Below are positions 1 to 9,424 of a stretch of DNA of 64,000 bases, in pieces; positions within the stretch are counted from its first letter, which is position 1; every line of letters starts with the position of its first letter. Where the stretch lies: the NCBI RefSeq assembly GCF_902825235.1, contig NZ_CADEAJ010000005.1, forward strand, positions 1 to 64,000. The letters run 5' to 3'. The notes beneath the pieces were generated by a model that was given only the letters and a program-made list of their open reading frames with translations, did not search any database and had not been told where the DNA came from. The translations under genes were made by a program, and so were the position numbers. The DNA is from Bartonella vinsonii subsp. vinsonii (GTDB lineage: Bacteria > Pseudomonadota > Alphaproteobacteria > Rhizobiales > Rhizobiaceae).

Positions 1-55
1 TCAATATCATTTTTTAAAAAAATCCATAAAATAATGCCTTAAAATAAAATTCCTT

Positions 56-101
56 CCAATCATGACAACAATAAAATCCCAATCATGACAACAATAAAAT
101 C
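56..101. repeat. two perfect tandem copies of a 23-bp unit
   Basis: The 23-base unit at 56-78 (starting CCAATCATGACAAC) is repeated exactly at 79-101. It lies about 140 bases before the start of the Fur-family gene. It could be replication slippage or a duplicated regulator-binding site; the sequence alone does not decide. Confidence 0.8.
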
Positions 102-242
102 AATGCAGAAAAACTTAAATATATAAATCACTACAGAGTTACAGAGAGAGTACATATTCTATATTCACCATTGCACAAATATCTTATACGCTTTATGCTT
201 GCCTATAGAATAAAAGGCCTAAAGAGCAAAAGAAAGGTGTTA

Positions 243-635
243 ATGTCATCTAAACTTACGCGTAATCAAACATTAGTTCTAAACACTTTAAAGAATGCGC
301 AAGGACCTTTAAGTGCTTATGCGATTCTCGATCATTTACGTGAAGAAGGATTTCGTGCGCCTCTCCAAGTTTATCGTGCATTAGAAAAACTTGTCCAATT
401 AAAGTGTATTCACCGTCTTGAAAGCGTGAATGCTTTTATGGCCTGTTTGCATCCTGAAAATTGCCAACACGAACTTACAACTTTTATCATTTGTGAAAAC
501 TGTGGCAAGGTTAATGAAATACAAAACCAAACTATTGTATCCAACCTTAAACAAATGGTTCAAGCAGTTGATTTCCAAGCACGCAGAAGCACTTTAGAAG
601 TACGAGGCATTTGCAAACAATGCGCAACAGAGTAA
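243..635 (+). CDS. zur: Fur-family metal-responsive repressor, Zur-like
   Basis: This 130-residue protein has the Fur-family layout: an N-terminal winged helix (about residues 1-75, with the recognition-helix region RAPLQVYRALEKL) and a C-terminal metal-binding dimerisation domain. Two Cys pairs, C84-x2-C87 and C124-x2-C127, match the structural zinc site of the family. The motif order and short length fit the zinc regulator Zur better than Fur or Irr, but the subfamily is inferred. Zur proteins repress zinc-uptake genes when zinc is plentiful. I chose the ATG at 243, preceded by AGAAAGG; an in-frame start at 171 would add 24 residues that do not look like the family. The nearest gene downstream is an efflux pair with no obvious functional link. 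Confidence 0.75.
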   Translation: MSSKLTRNQTLVLNTLKNAQGPLSAYAILDHLREEGFRAPLQVYRALEKLVQLKCIHRLESVNAFMACLHPENCQHELTTFIICENCGKVNEIQNQTIVSNLKQMVQAVDFQARRSTLEVRGICKQCATE

Positions 636-788
636 GATCTCAATACTTGCAAGTTTGTATATTTAACATTATGTTTTTAAAGTCGTCTTATTGCTCGAAA
701 AGCTCTTACTGTCTTTGCCTCTATACCATTCTCTTCCCACAGCGGTGAGCTTGTTTTACGCATTACATGAAATCGAAAGTATAAAATC

Positions 789-1865
789 ATGTCTATATCA
801 AAGACAACTGTTTTAATAAAACAAAAGAAAATAATTCATGCTCTTCTTGTTGTCCTTGCGCTTTTTATACTTTGGTTTGGTTATAAGTGGATAACACATT
901 GGCGTTATATGGTCGCTACCGAAGACGCTTATGTACAAGGAGATATAGCGGCTATTGCTCCTAAATTAAATGGATATATTGAGAAAATTGCTATTAAAGC
1001 CAACCAAATTGTAAAAAAGGACGATGTTTTATTTTACCTAGACAATGGCGATTATAAAATAGCCTTGAAACAGACAGAAGCGCATCTTAACACACAGAAA
1101 AAAACACTTCTACGCATTGATGCACAAATCACAGCCGCTCATAGTGCTTTAGATGATGCAAAAGCACAAAAAGCAGCTGCTTCAGCCATAGCAACCAATG
1201 CACAACTCACCTTAAAACGCACCACAGAACTTAAAGCGAGTCGTTATGCCCCTCAATCCGATGTTGATGATGCCAAATCAGCTTATGAACAAGCCATTGC
1301 AAATGTTAATCGCGCCAATGCACAAATAGCTGCAGCACGTGCGAATATCCAAGTTCTAGAAGCACAACGAAGTGAAACAGAAAGCCAAACAAAAAGCTTA
1401 GAACTCACGCGTGAAAAAGCACAACGTGATCTTGATTCAACCATTATACGAGCGCCATTTGATGGAATTATTGCAAATTTAACAGCGAAAACAGGGGATT
1501 TTGTTGTAAATGGCCAACGTCTTGCGGCGTTAGTCCCCACACATGCTCTTTATATTGAAGCAAACTATAAAGAAACACAGTTGCAAGATATTCATGCTGG
1601 ACAAAAGGCTTATATTGCTGTGGATGCCTTCAAAAAAGATGCCTTTACAGGAACAGTGCTTTCTATTTCCCCCGCAACAGGCGCTGTTTTTTCTCTCCTT
1701 CCTCCACAAAACGCCACCGGAAACTTCACCAAAATTGTTCAACGCATTCCAGTCCGTATTTCTATTCCAGAAGAAATACTAAAAACTGGGCGTATTCGAG
1801 CAGGAATGAGTGTTTCAGTAGAAATTGATACACGTACAAAGCCACAAGATAAAAACCTCTTATAA
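789..1865 (+). CDS. emrA: HlyD/EmrA-family membrane fusion protein of a multidrug efflux pump
   Basis: The 358-residue protein starts with a short cytoplasmic stretch and one membrane helix (about residues 18-36). Then comes an N-terminal biotinyl-lipoyl half (AIAPKLNGYIEKIAIKAN), a long Ala/Gln-rich helical hairpin (about 90-215), the second lipoyl half (RAPFDGIIANLTAKTGDFV) and a beta-barrel domain. This is the order seen in EmrA-type periplasmic adaptors, which link an MFS pump in the inner membrane to an outer-membrane channel. The pump gene begins 22 bases downstream, so the two are almost certainly cotranscribed. The outer-membrane partner is not in the window. The substrate cannot be read from the sequence. 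Confidence 0.88.
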   Translation: MSISKTTVLIKQKKIIHALLVVLALFILWFGYKWITHWRYMVATEDAYVQGDIAAIAPKLNGYIEKIAIKANQIVKKDDVLFYLDNGDYKIALKQTEAHLNTQKKTLLRIDAQITAAHSALDDAKAQKAAASAIATNAQLTLKRTTELKASRYAPQSDVDDAKSAYEQAIANVNRANAQIAAARANIQVLEAQRSETESQTKSLELTREKAQRDLDSTIIRAPFDGIIANLTAKTGDFVVNGQRLAALVPTHALYIEANYKETQLQDIHAGQKAYIAVDAFKKDAFTGTVLSISPATGAVFSLLPPQNATGNFTKIVQRIPVRISIPEEILKTGRIRAGMSVSVEIDTRTKPQDKNLL

Positions 1866-1887
1866 CAAAAAAGTAGAAGATCTTACG

Positions 1888-3459
1888 ATGACATCTTCCA
1901 TACCAGAGCCCATACAGTCTCAAGAACACATCGGATTGCACAAAATTGTAGTTTTTATTGCTATGTCTTTTGGCATGTTTATGGCAATCTTAGATATCCA
2001 AATCGTTTCCTCTTCTTTAGCTGAAATTCAAGCGGGGCTTGCAGCAAGCTCTGAAGAAATTTCATGGGTTCAAACCTCCTATCTCATCGCTGAAGTCATC
2101 ATGTTGCCGCTTTCTGGATTTTTAGGACGATTGCTTTCAACACGTGTTTTCTTTACCCTATCAGCTATCGGTTTTACGATTACTTCTATTCTTTGTGCAA
2201 TGGCAACATCTATTGGAGAGATGATTGTGTATCGCGCACTCCAAGGTTTTATTGGGGGAGGTATTATCCCTAGTGTTTTTGTTGCCTCCTATATCCTTTT
2301 TCCTCCTTCCAAACGTCCTATTGTTACCCCTATCGTCGGACTGGTCGCAACATTAGCTCCTACCATTGGTCCAACCGTCGGAGGCTACATTTGTCATCTC
2401 TCATCATGGCATTGGCTCTTTCTCATCAATGTACCCTTCGGGATTATCATCTCAATTCTCGCTTGGAAATTAATTGATTTTGATAAAGCTGATCCCTCTT
2501 TAATGAAGAAATTTGATTGGTTAGGCCTCATTTCTATGGCTACTTTCTTGGGAACTTTAGAATATGTTCTAGAAGAAGGAGCACGTCATGATTGGCTGAG
2601 TGATAGACTGATTCTGGATTTTTTCATTCTCATGATTCTTGCTGCAGCCCTCTTCTTTTGGCGTGCTTTTACAGCAAAAGAACCCATTGTTGATCTCTCA
2701 ACTTTTGCCAATTTCAATTTTTCAACTGCAGCAGTTTTTTCTTTTATGCTTGGAATCGGCCTTTATGGACTCACATACCTTTATCCTGTCTATTTGAGCC
2801 AAATCCGCCATTATGATGCTCTCATGATTGGAGAAACATTGTTTCTTTCAGGATTCGCCATGTTATTAACCGCTCCGCTTGCTGGATTTCTTTCAGCGCG
2901 AATGGATGCACGTTTAATGATGGCAATAGGACTTTTGGGTTTTGCAATAGGCACTTGGATGGCAAGCTCTATCACGGATAACTGGGATTTTAGCGAGCTC
3001 TTTTGGCCACAAGTTTTCCGTGGTGCTTCTGTGATGCTATGTATGGTTCCTGTTAATAATATTGCCTTGGGAACACTCCCGCCAGAACGCATGCAAAATG
3101 CTTCTGGACTGTTTAATCTCACACGTAATCTTGGTGGCGCTGTAGGGCTTGCTATTATTAGCACTCTTATCACAAAGCGTTCAGACCTGCATTATGGGCG
3201 CATAGCCGAAACGCTCCAACAAGGAAACAACCAAGCAACTGAAATGCTTTCAAACCTTACTCTGTACTTCAAAACTGCAACCTCTGACCCACATGCTCTT
3301 GCACTTTTCCAACTTTCTAATATGGCACGCATACAAGCAACGGTTATGGCTTTTAGCGACATTTTCTTTATAATAACCATCATCTTTAGCGTTTTGACAT
3401 TCATGACTGTTTTTCTCAAAAAAATACCGCCACTCACTGATACCCCTTCAGGTCACTGA
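1888..3459 (+). CDS. emrB: DHA2-family MFS drug transporter, EmrB-type
   Basis: This 523-residue protein is strongly hydrophobic with about 14 predicted membrane helices, the size and layout of the EmrB/QacA (DHA2) family. A motif-C-like stretch, APTIGPTVGGYI, lies in the fifth helix, and LDIQIVSSSL in helix 1 matches the D-x-x-I-V-N-type motif of proton-coupled drug exporters. It should export hydrophobic toxic compounds using the proton gradient, working with the adaptor just upstream. The ATG at 1888 is preceded by AGAAGA and gives a normal N-terminus; an upstream in-frame start at 1825 would overlap emrA and is less likely. Confidence 0.88.
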   Translation: MTSSIPEPIQSQEHIGLHKIVVFIAMSFGMFMAILDIQIVSSSLAEIQAGLAASSEEISWVQTSYLIAEVIMLPLSGFLGRLLSTRVFFTLSAIGFTITSILCAMATSIGEMIVYRALQGFIGGGIIPSVFVASYILFPPSKRPIVTPIVGLVATLAPTIGPTVGGYICHLSSWHWLFLINVPFGIIISILAWKLIDFDKADPSLMKKFDWLGLISMATFLGTLEYVLEEGARHDWLSDRLILDFFILMILAAALFFWRAFTAKEPIVDLSTFANFNFSTAAVFSFMLGIGLYGLTYLYPVYLSQIRHYDALMIGETLFLSGFAMLLTAPLAGFLSARMDARLMMAIGLLGFAIGTWMASSITDNWDFSELFWPQVFRGASVMLCMVPVNNIALGTLPPERMQNASGLFNLTRNLGGAVGLAIISTLITKRSDLHYGRIAETLQQGNNQATEMLSNLTLYFKTATSDPHALALFQLSNMARIQATVMAFSDIFFIITIIFSVLTFMTVFLKKIPPLTDTPSGH

Positions 3460-4035
3460 GCCTTACCTTATAAAAGTTAATCCAAATCTTGTTAAATGCC
3501 TGATATTTGCATACCTCACCTCTCCCATTATCGGTACGCACATTCACACACATCGTTCAAGCCACTAAAAACCAATATTTTCCTGCATTTTATAAACCTC
3601 AAAATGCTTCAGAAAGAACCCCCTTAAATATCGCCTTTCACTCTTGAAGAATCATCATTTTCAATTTACGAATTCTCAAAATACAAACCTACCGAGATGC
3701 TTGAGGAAGTATCGATAATCATCACAAAAAAACGAGCCTCATTATGCACCGTAATTTATGAAACACATCAATACTGGAAAACCTAAATTTTGATATAATT
3801 TCCACGGTTCTTGGCTTTAAACCTTAACTTTCAATAAAAGATTTTCAACATCAACCAATGGGAAAAACTCTTTAAAAATATCGATAAAAAATAACGCAAA
3901 GCTTTGCTAAAATCGCCTAAAATAGTGCGAAATTTAGGAGACCAGCCCCTCAATAAACCACTGAAATTATCAGAGACTACAAAAATGCAAATAAAGAAAA
4001 ATACCCCCCAATATCACCACTGTTAGCAAATAAAA
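3460..4035. other. intergenic stretch, no gene seen
   Basis: These 576 bases lie between the convergent ends of the efflux pair and the acetyltransferase. They are AT-rich, carry frequent stops in all frames, and show no clear terminator or RNA fold that I could identify. Confidence 0.6.
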
Positions 4036-4623
4036 TTAAGCCACTTTATGATGCTGAAAACAGCTCAAATTTTCTTGTTTTCCACTAGGAGCCAGAACAC
4101 CATAACATGCGGAAAGATATTCTGGTATCAATTCTAGTGCTTGAAAACGATGTTTTTCATAAGGACCAGGCATTGCCAAATTTTTTGTTAAACTGTTTGA
4201 AAATCCAAAACGCTGATAAAACGCACAATCCCCCACAAGTAAAATAGCCCCATAACCTAACATTCTGGCCTCTTCAATTGCGTGCTGCATAAGAACCGAT
4301 CCTATTCCCATACCAGAACATTCTCCTGAAACAGCCAGAGGCCCCAAAAGCAAAGCATGTTGTGTATCATTTTGCCCTTTGTTAAAACGAACATGCCAAA
4401 GACGGACACTCCCCACAAGTTCTCCAAGCATATTTTTGACAACAAAGGACAACGCCGCCAACCGTCCACGACGTAAAGCTTCTGATGATTTACGTTTACG
4501 CCCCTCTCCCAAAACTAAATCAAGCAAGTGTTCGCGGTGAGGCTTATCGGTTTCTTGCTCACAGGAAAGTGTGAAAAGCGCACCATCTTTTGTTTGAAAA
4601 TGTAGCATATCCATTTTTGACAC
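4036..4623 (-). CDS. GNAT-family N-acetyltransferase
   Basis: This 195-residue protein shows the GNAT acetyl-CoA-binding core: the strand GPLAVSGECSGMGIGSVLM carries the G-x-G-I-G pyrophosphate loop (motif A), followed by helix AIEEARMLG and the C-terminal YQRFGF signature found in YhbS-like proteins. The substrate cannot be predicted. It lies 37 bases downstream of the ornithine decarboxylase gene on the same strand, so it is probably in the same transcript and may act on a polyamine or amine. That role is inference from position only. The start ATG at 4623 is preceded by a GGAG/AGGGTG-like stretch. Confidence 0.82.
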   Translation of the reverse strand: MSKMDMLHFQTKDGALFTLSCEQETDKPHREHLLDLVLGEGRKRKSSEALRRGRLAALSFVVKNMLGELVGSVRLWHVRFNKGQNDTQHALLLGPLAVSGECSGMGIGSVLMQHAIEEARMLGYGAILLVGDCAFYQRFGFSNSLTKNLAMPGPYEKHRFQALELIPEYLSACYGVLAPSGKQENLSCFQHHKVA

Positions 4624-4660
4624 ACACCCTACTCCATCTTTGTCATCACAGATGACAGCC

Positions 4661-5794
4661 TCAAATCACATAGGAGCGCAAAGGCTCAAAACCATTAAAA
4701 GCAACAGATGCGTAAGTTGCCGTGTAAGCACCCGTTCCATGAATCAAGAGTTCATCGCCTACTGTAAGAGATAAAGGTAAGGGATAGGGCGTTTTTTCAT
4801 AGAGAACATCTGCTGAATCGCATGTTGGACCTGCTAAAATACAAGGCTCCATTGCCTTATCATCATGGGGTGTTTCAATAGGATAGCGAATTGCCTCATC
4901 CATAGTTTCGGTAAGACCATTAAATTTTCCAACATCAAGATAAACCCATCGGACATTATCATTGTCTGCTTTTTTGGAGATAAGCACAACTTCTGTGCGA
5001 ATAACACCAGCATTACCAACCATCCCACGCCCTGGCTCGATGATTGTTTCCGGAATACGATTGCCAAAATATTTTTTCAAGGAATCAAAAACAGCCGTAC
5101 CATAAGCTTGTTCTGTAGGAACATCTTTCAAATAACGTGTTGGAAAACCACCACCCATATTAACCAACTTCAACGAAATTCCTTCTTGCTCCAAATGCTT
5201 AAAAACTGTAGCCGCATCTGATAAAGCACGATCCCATGCGCTAAGATCCGTCTGCTGAGACCCTACATGAAAAGAAACACCATATGCTTGTAAGCCTAAT
5301 TGATGCGCCCGACGTAACACATCAACCGCCATAGCAGGAACACAACCAAACTTACGTGACAACGGCCACTCTGCACCTATTCCATCCGTAAGAACGCGGC
5401 AAAAAACGCGAGCACCCGGAGCAGCACGCGCAATTTTTTCTACTTCTTCAATACAATCAACCGCATAAAGCGAAATACCCAATGCATATGCATGCGCAAT
5501 ATCACGCTCTTTTTTAATAGTATTTCCAAAAGAAATACGATCACCCGTTGCCCCTGCTTTTAAAGCCATTTTAATTTCTGCAACAGAAGCTGCATCAAAA
5601 GACGACCCTAAAGAAGCAAGCAAACTCAAAATTTCAGGGGCAGGATTTGCCTTTATCGCGTAAAAAATACGAGACTGTGGGAGAGCTTTTTCAAAATTTA
5701 AATAATTTTCACGGACAACATCAAGGTCAACAATTAAGCATGGACCTTCAGTACGATGTGTTGCCAGGAAATCACGAATACGTTGCGTTGCCAT
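4661..5794 (-). CDS. speC/odc: ornithine/lysine decarboxylase, fold-III PLP type
   Basis: This 377-residue enzyme belongs to the eukaryotic-type (alanine racemase-fold) ornithine decarboxylases, which make putrescine from ornithine. Visible landmarks are the PLP lysine K48 in FYAIKANP, the HVGSQ segment, the phosphate-binding GGGFP loop, the EPGR motif and the CDSAD motif near the C-terminus, whose Cys supplies the second active-site half across the dimer. Some alphaproteobacterial homologues also accept lysine. I chose the ATG at 5794, preceded by GGGAGA; a start at 5878 would add 28 residues that fall inside the structured leader. The gene is preceded by a long leader of speF type and followed by a GNAT gene. 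Confidence 0.92.
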   Translation of the reverse strand: MATQRIRDFLATHRTEGPCLIVDLDVVRENYLNFEKALPQSRIFYAIKANPAPEILSLLASLGSSFDAASVAEIKMALKAGATGDRISFGNTIKKERDIAHAYALGISLYAVDCIEEVEKIARAAPGARVFCRVLTDGIGAEWPLSRKFGCVPAMAVDVLRRAHQLGLQAYGVSFHVGSQQTDLSAWDRALSDAATVFKHLEQEGISLKLVNMGGGFPTRYLKDVPTEQAYGTAVFDSLKKYFGNRIPETIIEPGRGMVGNAGVIRTEVVLISKKADNDNVRWVYLDVGKFNGLTETMDEAIRYPIETPHDDKAMEPCILAGPTCDSADVLYEKTPYPLPLSLTVGDELLIHGTGAYTATYASVAFNGFEPLRSYVI

Positions 5795-5879
5795 TTGTAA
5801 TTCTCCCAAGGGAAATAATCCCTCTCTCTGCTTGGACAGCACAAAGCCGCCAATAGCCAAAGAACAAAAAATACACAAC

Positions 5880-6222
5880 CCAGCTTCCCATACCCTGATG
5901 ACTAAAAAATCAGGAAGAAAACAGGATTATATGCAGCGAAAGAACAGCGCGAAAACCGCGTTATTCTACTTTATCTGCCTTTTTGATTGGAGTTGAAGAA
6001 AACCACTTCCGCACTGAAGGCAATGAGGTGTGCCTCTATAGTTATCTCAGCATTTGGACAGCTGGAAGACACCAGAAAGGCCCGCACCGTCGTTGCTTCA
6101 AGATGTCCTCACTCTTTCGGTTGGCCAAAAGAATGACTGGAGCGGTTAGTTCCAGGTACCGTACCGGTTAATCTCACCATTTGAGAACCAGCGGACACCC
6201 ACAGGCACGTGCGACTTTGGGC
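5880..6222 (-). ncRNA. speF-type structured leader of the decarboxylase mRNA
   Basis: The roughly 430 bases between the predicted start site near 6222 and the decarboxylase start are noticeably more GC-rich and structured than nearby spacers. They contain several self-complementary blocks, including GGTACGGTACC near 6158-6168. Established knowledge: a conserved alphaproteobacterial RNA element called the speF motif lies upstream of ornithine decarboxylase genes. I assign this leader to that family by gene context, length and structure; I could not run a covariance model. The ends are approximate. Confidence 0.65.
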
Positions 6223-6229
6223 AAGGCTG

Positions 6230-6258
6230 CATATAAGACCAATTTTTATTCATTTCAA
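6230..6258 (-). promoter_or_regulatory. predicted promoter of the decarboxylase leader
   Basis: On the minus strand TTGAAA (6258-6253) is followed after 17 bases by TATATG (6235-6230). Transcription would begin near 6222, just where the GC-rich leader begins, which supports both calls. Confidence 0.5.
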
Positions 6259-6701
6259 TCATTTTTTTAATTTTAAACATTTTTTAATTTTTAAAGACAA
6301 AATGATGCAAAAAAGCAACAGTCCTCATACGCAGATGAATGACCTTATTCCTTTTAATGGAATCACAATTTTCATGAAGCCTCATGCCATTGGTACCACG
6401 CCCTTCACAATCTTTTTAAAAGAAGCTCTTTATACTTGGGCTTTTGCAGTCCATCTTTCAATTGCACACATGAAGGCTATAAGATTTACTGAAAAATACC
6501 ACCTTTATGTTTATGAAATTACAAGCCTGTAGCATTTGCCTTATGAACGCCACGAAGTGTTATGTCTGCCCTTCGCATTAAACGTGCTTCAATTTCACAC
6601 GCTAAAAAAGACCAAGCAATATCCCGTCTTATAAATACTCTTCTGCGAACACTGAAAATCTTTTTAAAAACAGAAGTTTGAATCCCTGAAATGTGATATT
6701 T
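6259..6701. other. intergenic stretch, no gene supported
   Basis: An open frame of 107 codons runs through 6209-6532 on the plus strand, but it starts inside the leader/promoter of the opposite strand, has no usable ribosome site and shows no recognisable domain. I see no other feature here. Confidence 0.5.
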
Positions 6702-7619
6702 TCACAGCTTTTGCTGAGAATCAACCGCACGCAATTTTAACAATTGAAACTGCTTATGGCGCTCCCGAAAACGTTGCCTATCCGTTTCATCTCGAGTGCT
6801 ATAACAAGCATCACATGAAACACCTTCCTCATAATGAGGTGATAATTTACTTTCCGCATTAAGAGGAGAACGACAAGCACGACACAATTCACGTCCACAT
6901 TCTTCAAGACCGTGCCCAACAGAAACACGCTCATCAAAGACAAAGCACTCGCCCCACCACAAACTCTCTTCTTTTGGAATTGTTTCCAAATATTTGAGAA
7001 TGCCCCCTTTTAAATGGTAAACCTGATCATAACCGAGTTCACGGACATAAGCTGTTGATTTTTCACAGCGAATACCACCTGTGCAAAACATGGCAACTTT
7101 CTTTTTCTTTTTTAAATCCGCTTCGTGCTTAAGCACCCATTCAGGAAATTCCCGAAATGTCTTAATATGCGGATCAATCGCTCCCTGAAAACTTCCAAGC
7201 GCATATTCATAATCATTGCGTGTATCAATCAAAATTGTTTCTTCATCTTGGATAAGCGCATTCCAATCTTCAGGCTCTACATAAGTACCAACAACTTTTA
7301 ATGGGTCAACACCTTCAACCCCCATGGTCACAATTTCTTTTTTTAACCGCACTTTCATACGGTGAAACGGCATTTTTGACGCCCATGAATATTTAATCTC
7401 CGGCGTTTGAAAAGCTGGTTCAGATGTAATAAAATCCACTAATGCTTCGATTGCAGCACAAGGTCCCGCAACAGTTCCATTAATGCCTTCTCGTGCCAAA
7501 AGGAGGGTACCTTTGATATCCTTTGCTTGACATAAATCCAGCAAAGGCTTTTGTAATTGATGATAATGCTTCAAATCTGCGAAGCAATAAAGTGCAGCAA
7601 CTTTAAAATTCTTTTCCAT
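6702..7619 (-). CDS. trhO: tRNA uridine-34 5-hydroxylase TrhO (rhodanese-domain, UPF0176)
   Basis: This 305-residue protein has the three parts of the TrhO/YceA family: an N-terminal acylphosphatase-like domain (about 1-95), a central rhodanese domain with the loop [10 protein letters not shown] holding the active Cys, and a C-terminal Cys-rich zinc-type region (CGRELCRAC, then CDAC). The family performs oxygen-dependent 5-hydroxylation of U34 in a set of tRNAs. I chose the ATG at 7619, five bases after AAGAG; a second ATG at 7631 and a TTG at 7655 are in frame. The gene stands alone, divergent from eda. Confidence 0.88.
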   Translation of the reverse strand: MEKNFKVAALYCFADLKHYHQLQKPLLDLCQAKDIKGTLLLAREGINGTVAGPCAAIEALVDFITSEPAFQTPEIKYSWASKMPFHRMKVRLKKEIVTMGVEGVDPLKVVGTYVEPEDWNALIQDEETILIDTRNDYEYALGSFQGAIDPHIKTFREFPEWVLKHEADLKKKKKVAMFCTGGIRCEKSTAYVRELGYDQVYHLKGGILKYLETIPKEESLWWGECFVFDERVSVGHGLEECGRELCRACRSPLNAESKLSPHYEEGVSCDACYSTRDETDRQRFRERHKQFQLLKLRAVDSQQKL

Positions 7620-7733
7620 AACTCTTGCCATAACTCGCGTTTCATTTAATTTCAAGATCTATTCATCTACTCTTTAACATATTGTGCTTTACCAAACTAT
7701 ACGCATAATATCATCCCCTAGAGAAAGAACGCT

Positions 7734-8399
7734 ATGTGCCAAAAAATAGAGCACCTTTTATCACTTCTTCAGAAGCAAACTGTCATACCTGTTCTACACA
7801 TTGACGACCTGCAAAGTGCAGTGTCCTTAGCACGCGCTCTTGTCAAAGGTGGATTGAAAACAATTGAGATCACATTGCGAACGCCAAAAGCATGCGATGC
7901 AATAAAAGCAATTATACAAGAAGTCCCTGAAGCAATTGTTGGAGCAGGAACAATCCTCAACTGGACACACTATGAACAAGCCGAACACGCAGGAGCAAAA
8001 TTCATCGTAAGCCCTGGATTATCAAACGACTTAATCAATTATGCAAAAAACAGTGAAATCCCATTTCTCCCTAGTGTGATGACACCCAGTGAATTAATGC
8101 AAGCAAGGGATCAAGGCTATTCACACCTTAAATTTTTCCCTGCTGAAGCAGCAGGCGGTATTACCTTTCTTCAAGCTCTAGCTTCCCCTTTCCCCGAAAT
8201 CCAATTTTTCCCCACAGGCGGTATTACACAAAAAAACACCGCACAGTGGCTTCAACTCCCTAACGTCTTCTGCGTAGGTGGTTCTTGGATAGCTCCTCCT
8301 AAACTGATAGCAGCTGGCAATTGGGATGCGATCAGCACATTAGCACATACAGCAGTAGAGCTATCCTCTCACCCCATAAAAGCGCGCTCCACGACATAA
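7734..8399 (+). CDS. eda: KDPG/KHG aldolase
   Basis: This 221-residue protein matches 2-keto-3-deoxy-6-phosphogluconate aldolase, the class I aldolase of the Entner-Doudoroff pathway that yields pyruvate and glyceraldehyde 3-phosphate. The Schiff-base lysine is K133 in HLKFFPAEAAGG and the general base is E45 in IEITLRTPKA; GAGTI and PTGGI loops are present. The last dozen or so residues (from ELSSHP) are encoded by DNA that duplicates the 3' end of the opposite-strand fpr gene, so the natural C-terminus has probably been replaced. The core (about 208 residues) is complete and should still fold. No other Entner-Doudoroff genes are in the window. Confidence 0.9.
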   Translation: MCQKIEHLLSLLQKQTVIPVLHIDDLQSAVSLARALVKGGLKTIEITLRTPKACDAIKAIIQEVPEAIVGAGTILNWTHYEQAEHAGAKFIVSPGLSNDLINYAKNSEIPFLPSVMTPSELMQARDQGYSHLKFFPAEAAGGITFLQALASPFPEIQFFPTGGITQKNTAQWLQLPNVFCVGGSWIAPPKLIAAGNWDAISTLAHTAVELSSHPIKARSTT

Positions 8400-8582
8400 G
8401 GTGCAAGAGCATTATTTGCTCCTTCAACAACACAGAAAGATTCACACATCCTTGCACAATCTTTCCATATTGCCCCATGAGATAACATGGAACTACAAAT
8501 CATCACACGATCTTCATCAGGATTGATTTTCGGTAAACCTGTCGTTTCAAAGAAAGTGCCATTCTCCAGAGAAGCCACAAGA
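8358..8582 (-). pseudogene. duplicated 3' fragment of fpr
   Basis: This segment repeats the 3' end of fpr with a 225-base offset: GAGCTATCCTCTCA occurs at 8358 and again at 8583. On the minus strand it encodes a degraded copy of the last 60 or so residues of the reductase (PKINPDEDRVMIC, then KDCARMCES and VVERAFMG) with a small insertion disturbing the middle (SSMLSHGAIW instead of GSMAM). It has no promoter or N-terminal part. It also supplies the tail of eda on the opposite strand. Confidence 0.85.
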
Positions 8583-8593
8583 GAGCTATCCTC

Positions 8594-9424
8594 TCATCCC
8601 ACAAAAGCACGCTCCACGACATACGTAGCAGGAGCATTATTTGCTCCTTCAACAAGGCCAAAAGATTCGCACATCCTTGCACAATCCTTCAGCATTGCCA
8701 TAGAACCACAAATCATCACACGATCTTCATCAGGATTGATCTTCGGTAAACCTGTCATTTCAAAGAAAGTGCCATTCTCCATAACAGTCGTAATGCGCCC
8801 CATATGCTCAGAAGGTTCGCGAGTGGTCATAGGATAAAACTTTAACTGTTGTACATATTCACCAATCAGCGGATCTTCTTGTAAAGAGACAACAAGATCT
8901 TGCGCATAAGCAAGCTCATTGCGCTCACGGGTTGTTTGAACAAGAACCACTTCTGAAAATTTTTCATAAGTTTCAGGATCACGAACAAGACTCGCAAAGG
9001 GAGCAACCCCTGTTCCTGTTGAAAGAAGATAAAGACGTTTTCCAGGAATAAGAGCATCAAGAACCAATGTTCCAGTAGATTTCTTACGCATGAGAACGGT
9101 ATCACCAATTTTAATTTTTTGGAGATGTTCAGTCAGTGGACCACCTGGAACTTTAATGGAAAAAAACTCAAGCTGTTCGTCCCAGAAGGGGCTTGCAATC
9201 GAATAAGCACGATAAATTGGCTTTTCTGCATTTGGCAAACCAATCATCACAAATTCACCTGAACGAAAACGAAAACTTTCCGGACGATTCAGACGAAATT
9301 TAAACAAACGGTCTGTGTAGTGATAAACCTCTTGGACGCTAAGCGCGAACACATTTTCAGGAATCGGAAAGTCTGACGCAACACTGCTGATATTTGATTG
9401 AACATTGCTAGCAGGCGTATTCAT
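8594..9424 (-). CDS. fpr: ferredoxin/flavodoxin-NADP+ reductase
   Basis: This 276-residue protein has the FNR-superfamily plan: an FAD domain with FRFRSGEFVMIGLP and RAYSIASP (the R-x-Y-S/T flavin motif) and an NADP domain with STGTGVAPFASLVRD and EDRVMICGSMAM. It ends in VVERAFVG, close to the bacterial subclass I/II enzymes that end with the VEKA-type sequence. The enzyme moves electrons between NADPH and ferredoxin or flavodoxin, serving iron-sulfur assembly and oxidative-stress defence. I chose the ATG at 9424 because GGGAGAG precedes it; an extension to 9532 lacks family resemblance. It converges on eda, with a duplicated fragment of its own 3' end in between. Confidence 0.9.
   Translation of the reverse strand: MNTPASNVQSNISSVASDFPIPENVFALSVQEVYHYTDRLFKFRLNRPESFRFRSGEFVMIGLPNAEKPIYRAYSIASPFWDEQLEFFSIKVPGGPLTEHLQKIKIGDTVLMRKKSTGTLVLDALIPGKRLYLLSTGTGVAPFASLVRDPETYEKFSEVVLVQTTRERNELAYAQDLVVSLQEDPLIGEYVQQLKFYPMTTREPSEHMGRITTVMENGTFFEMTGLPKINPDEDRVMICGSMAMLKDCARMCESFGLVEGANNAPATYVVERAFVG

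Noticed and set aside
6209-6532. 107-codon plus-strand open frame
   Set aside because: It begins inside the opposite-strand decarboxylase leader, lacks a ribosome site and shows no domain.
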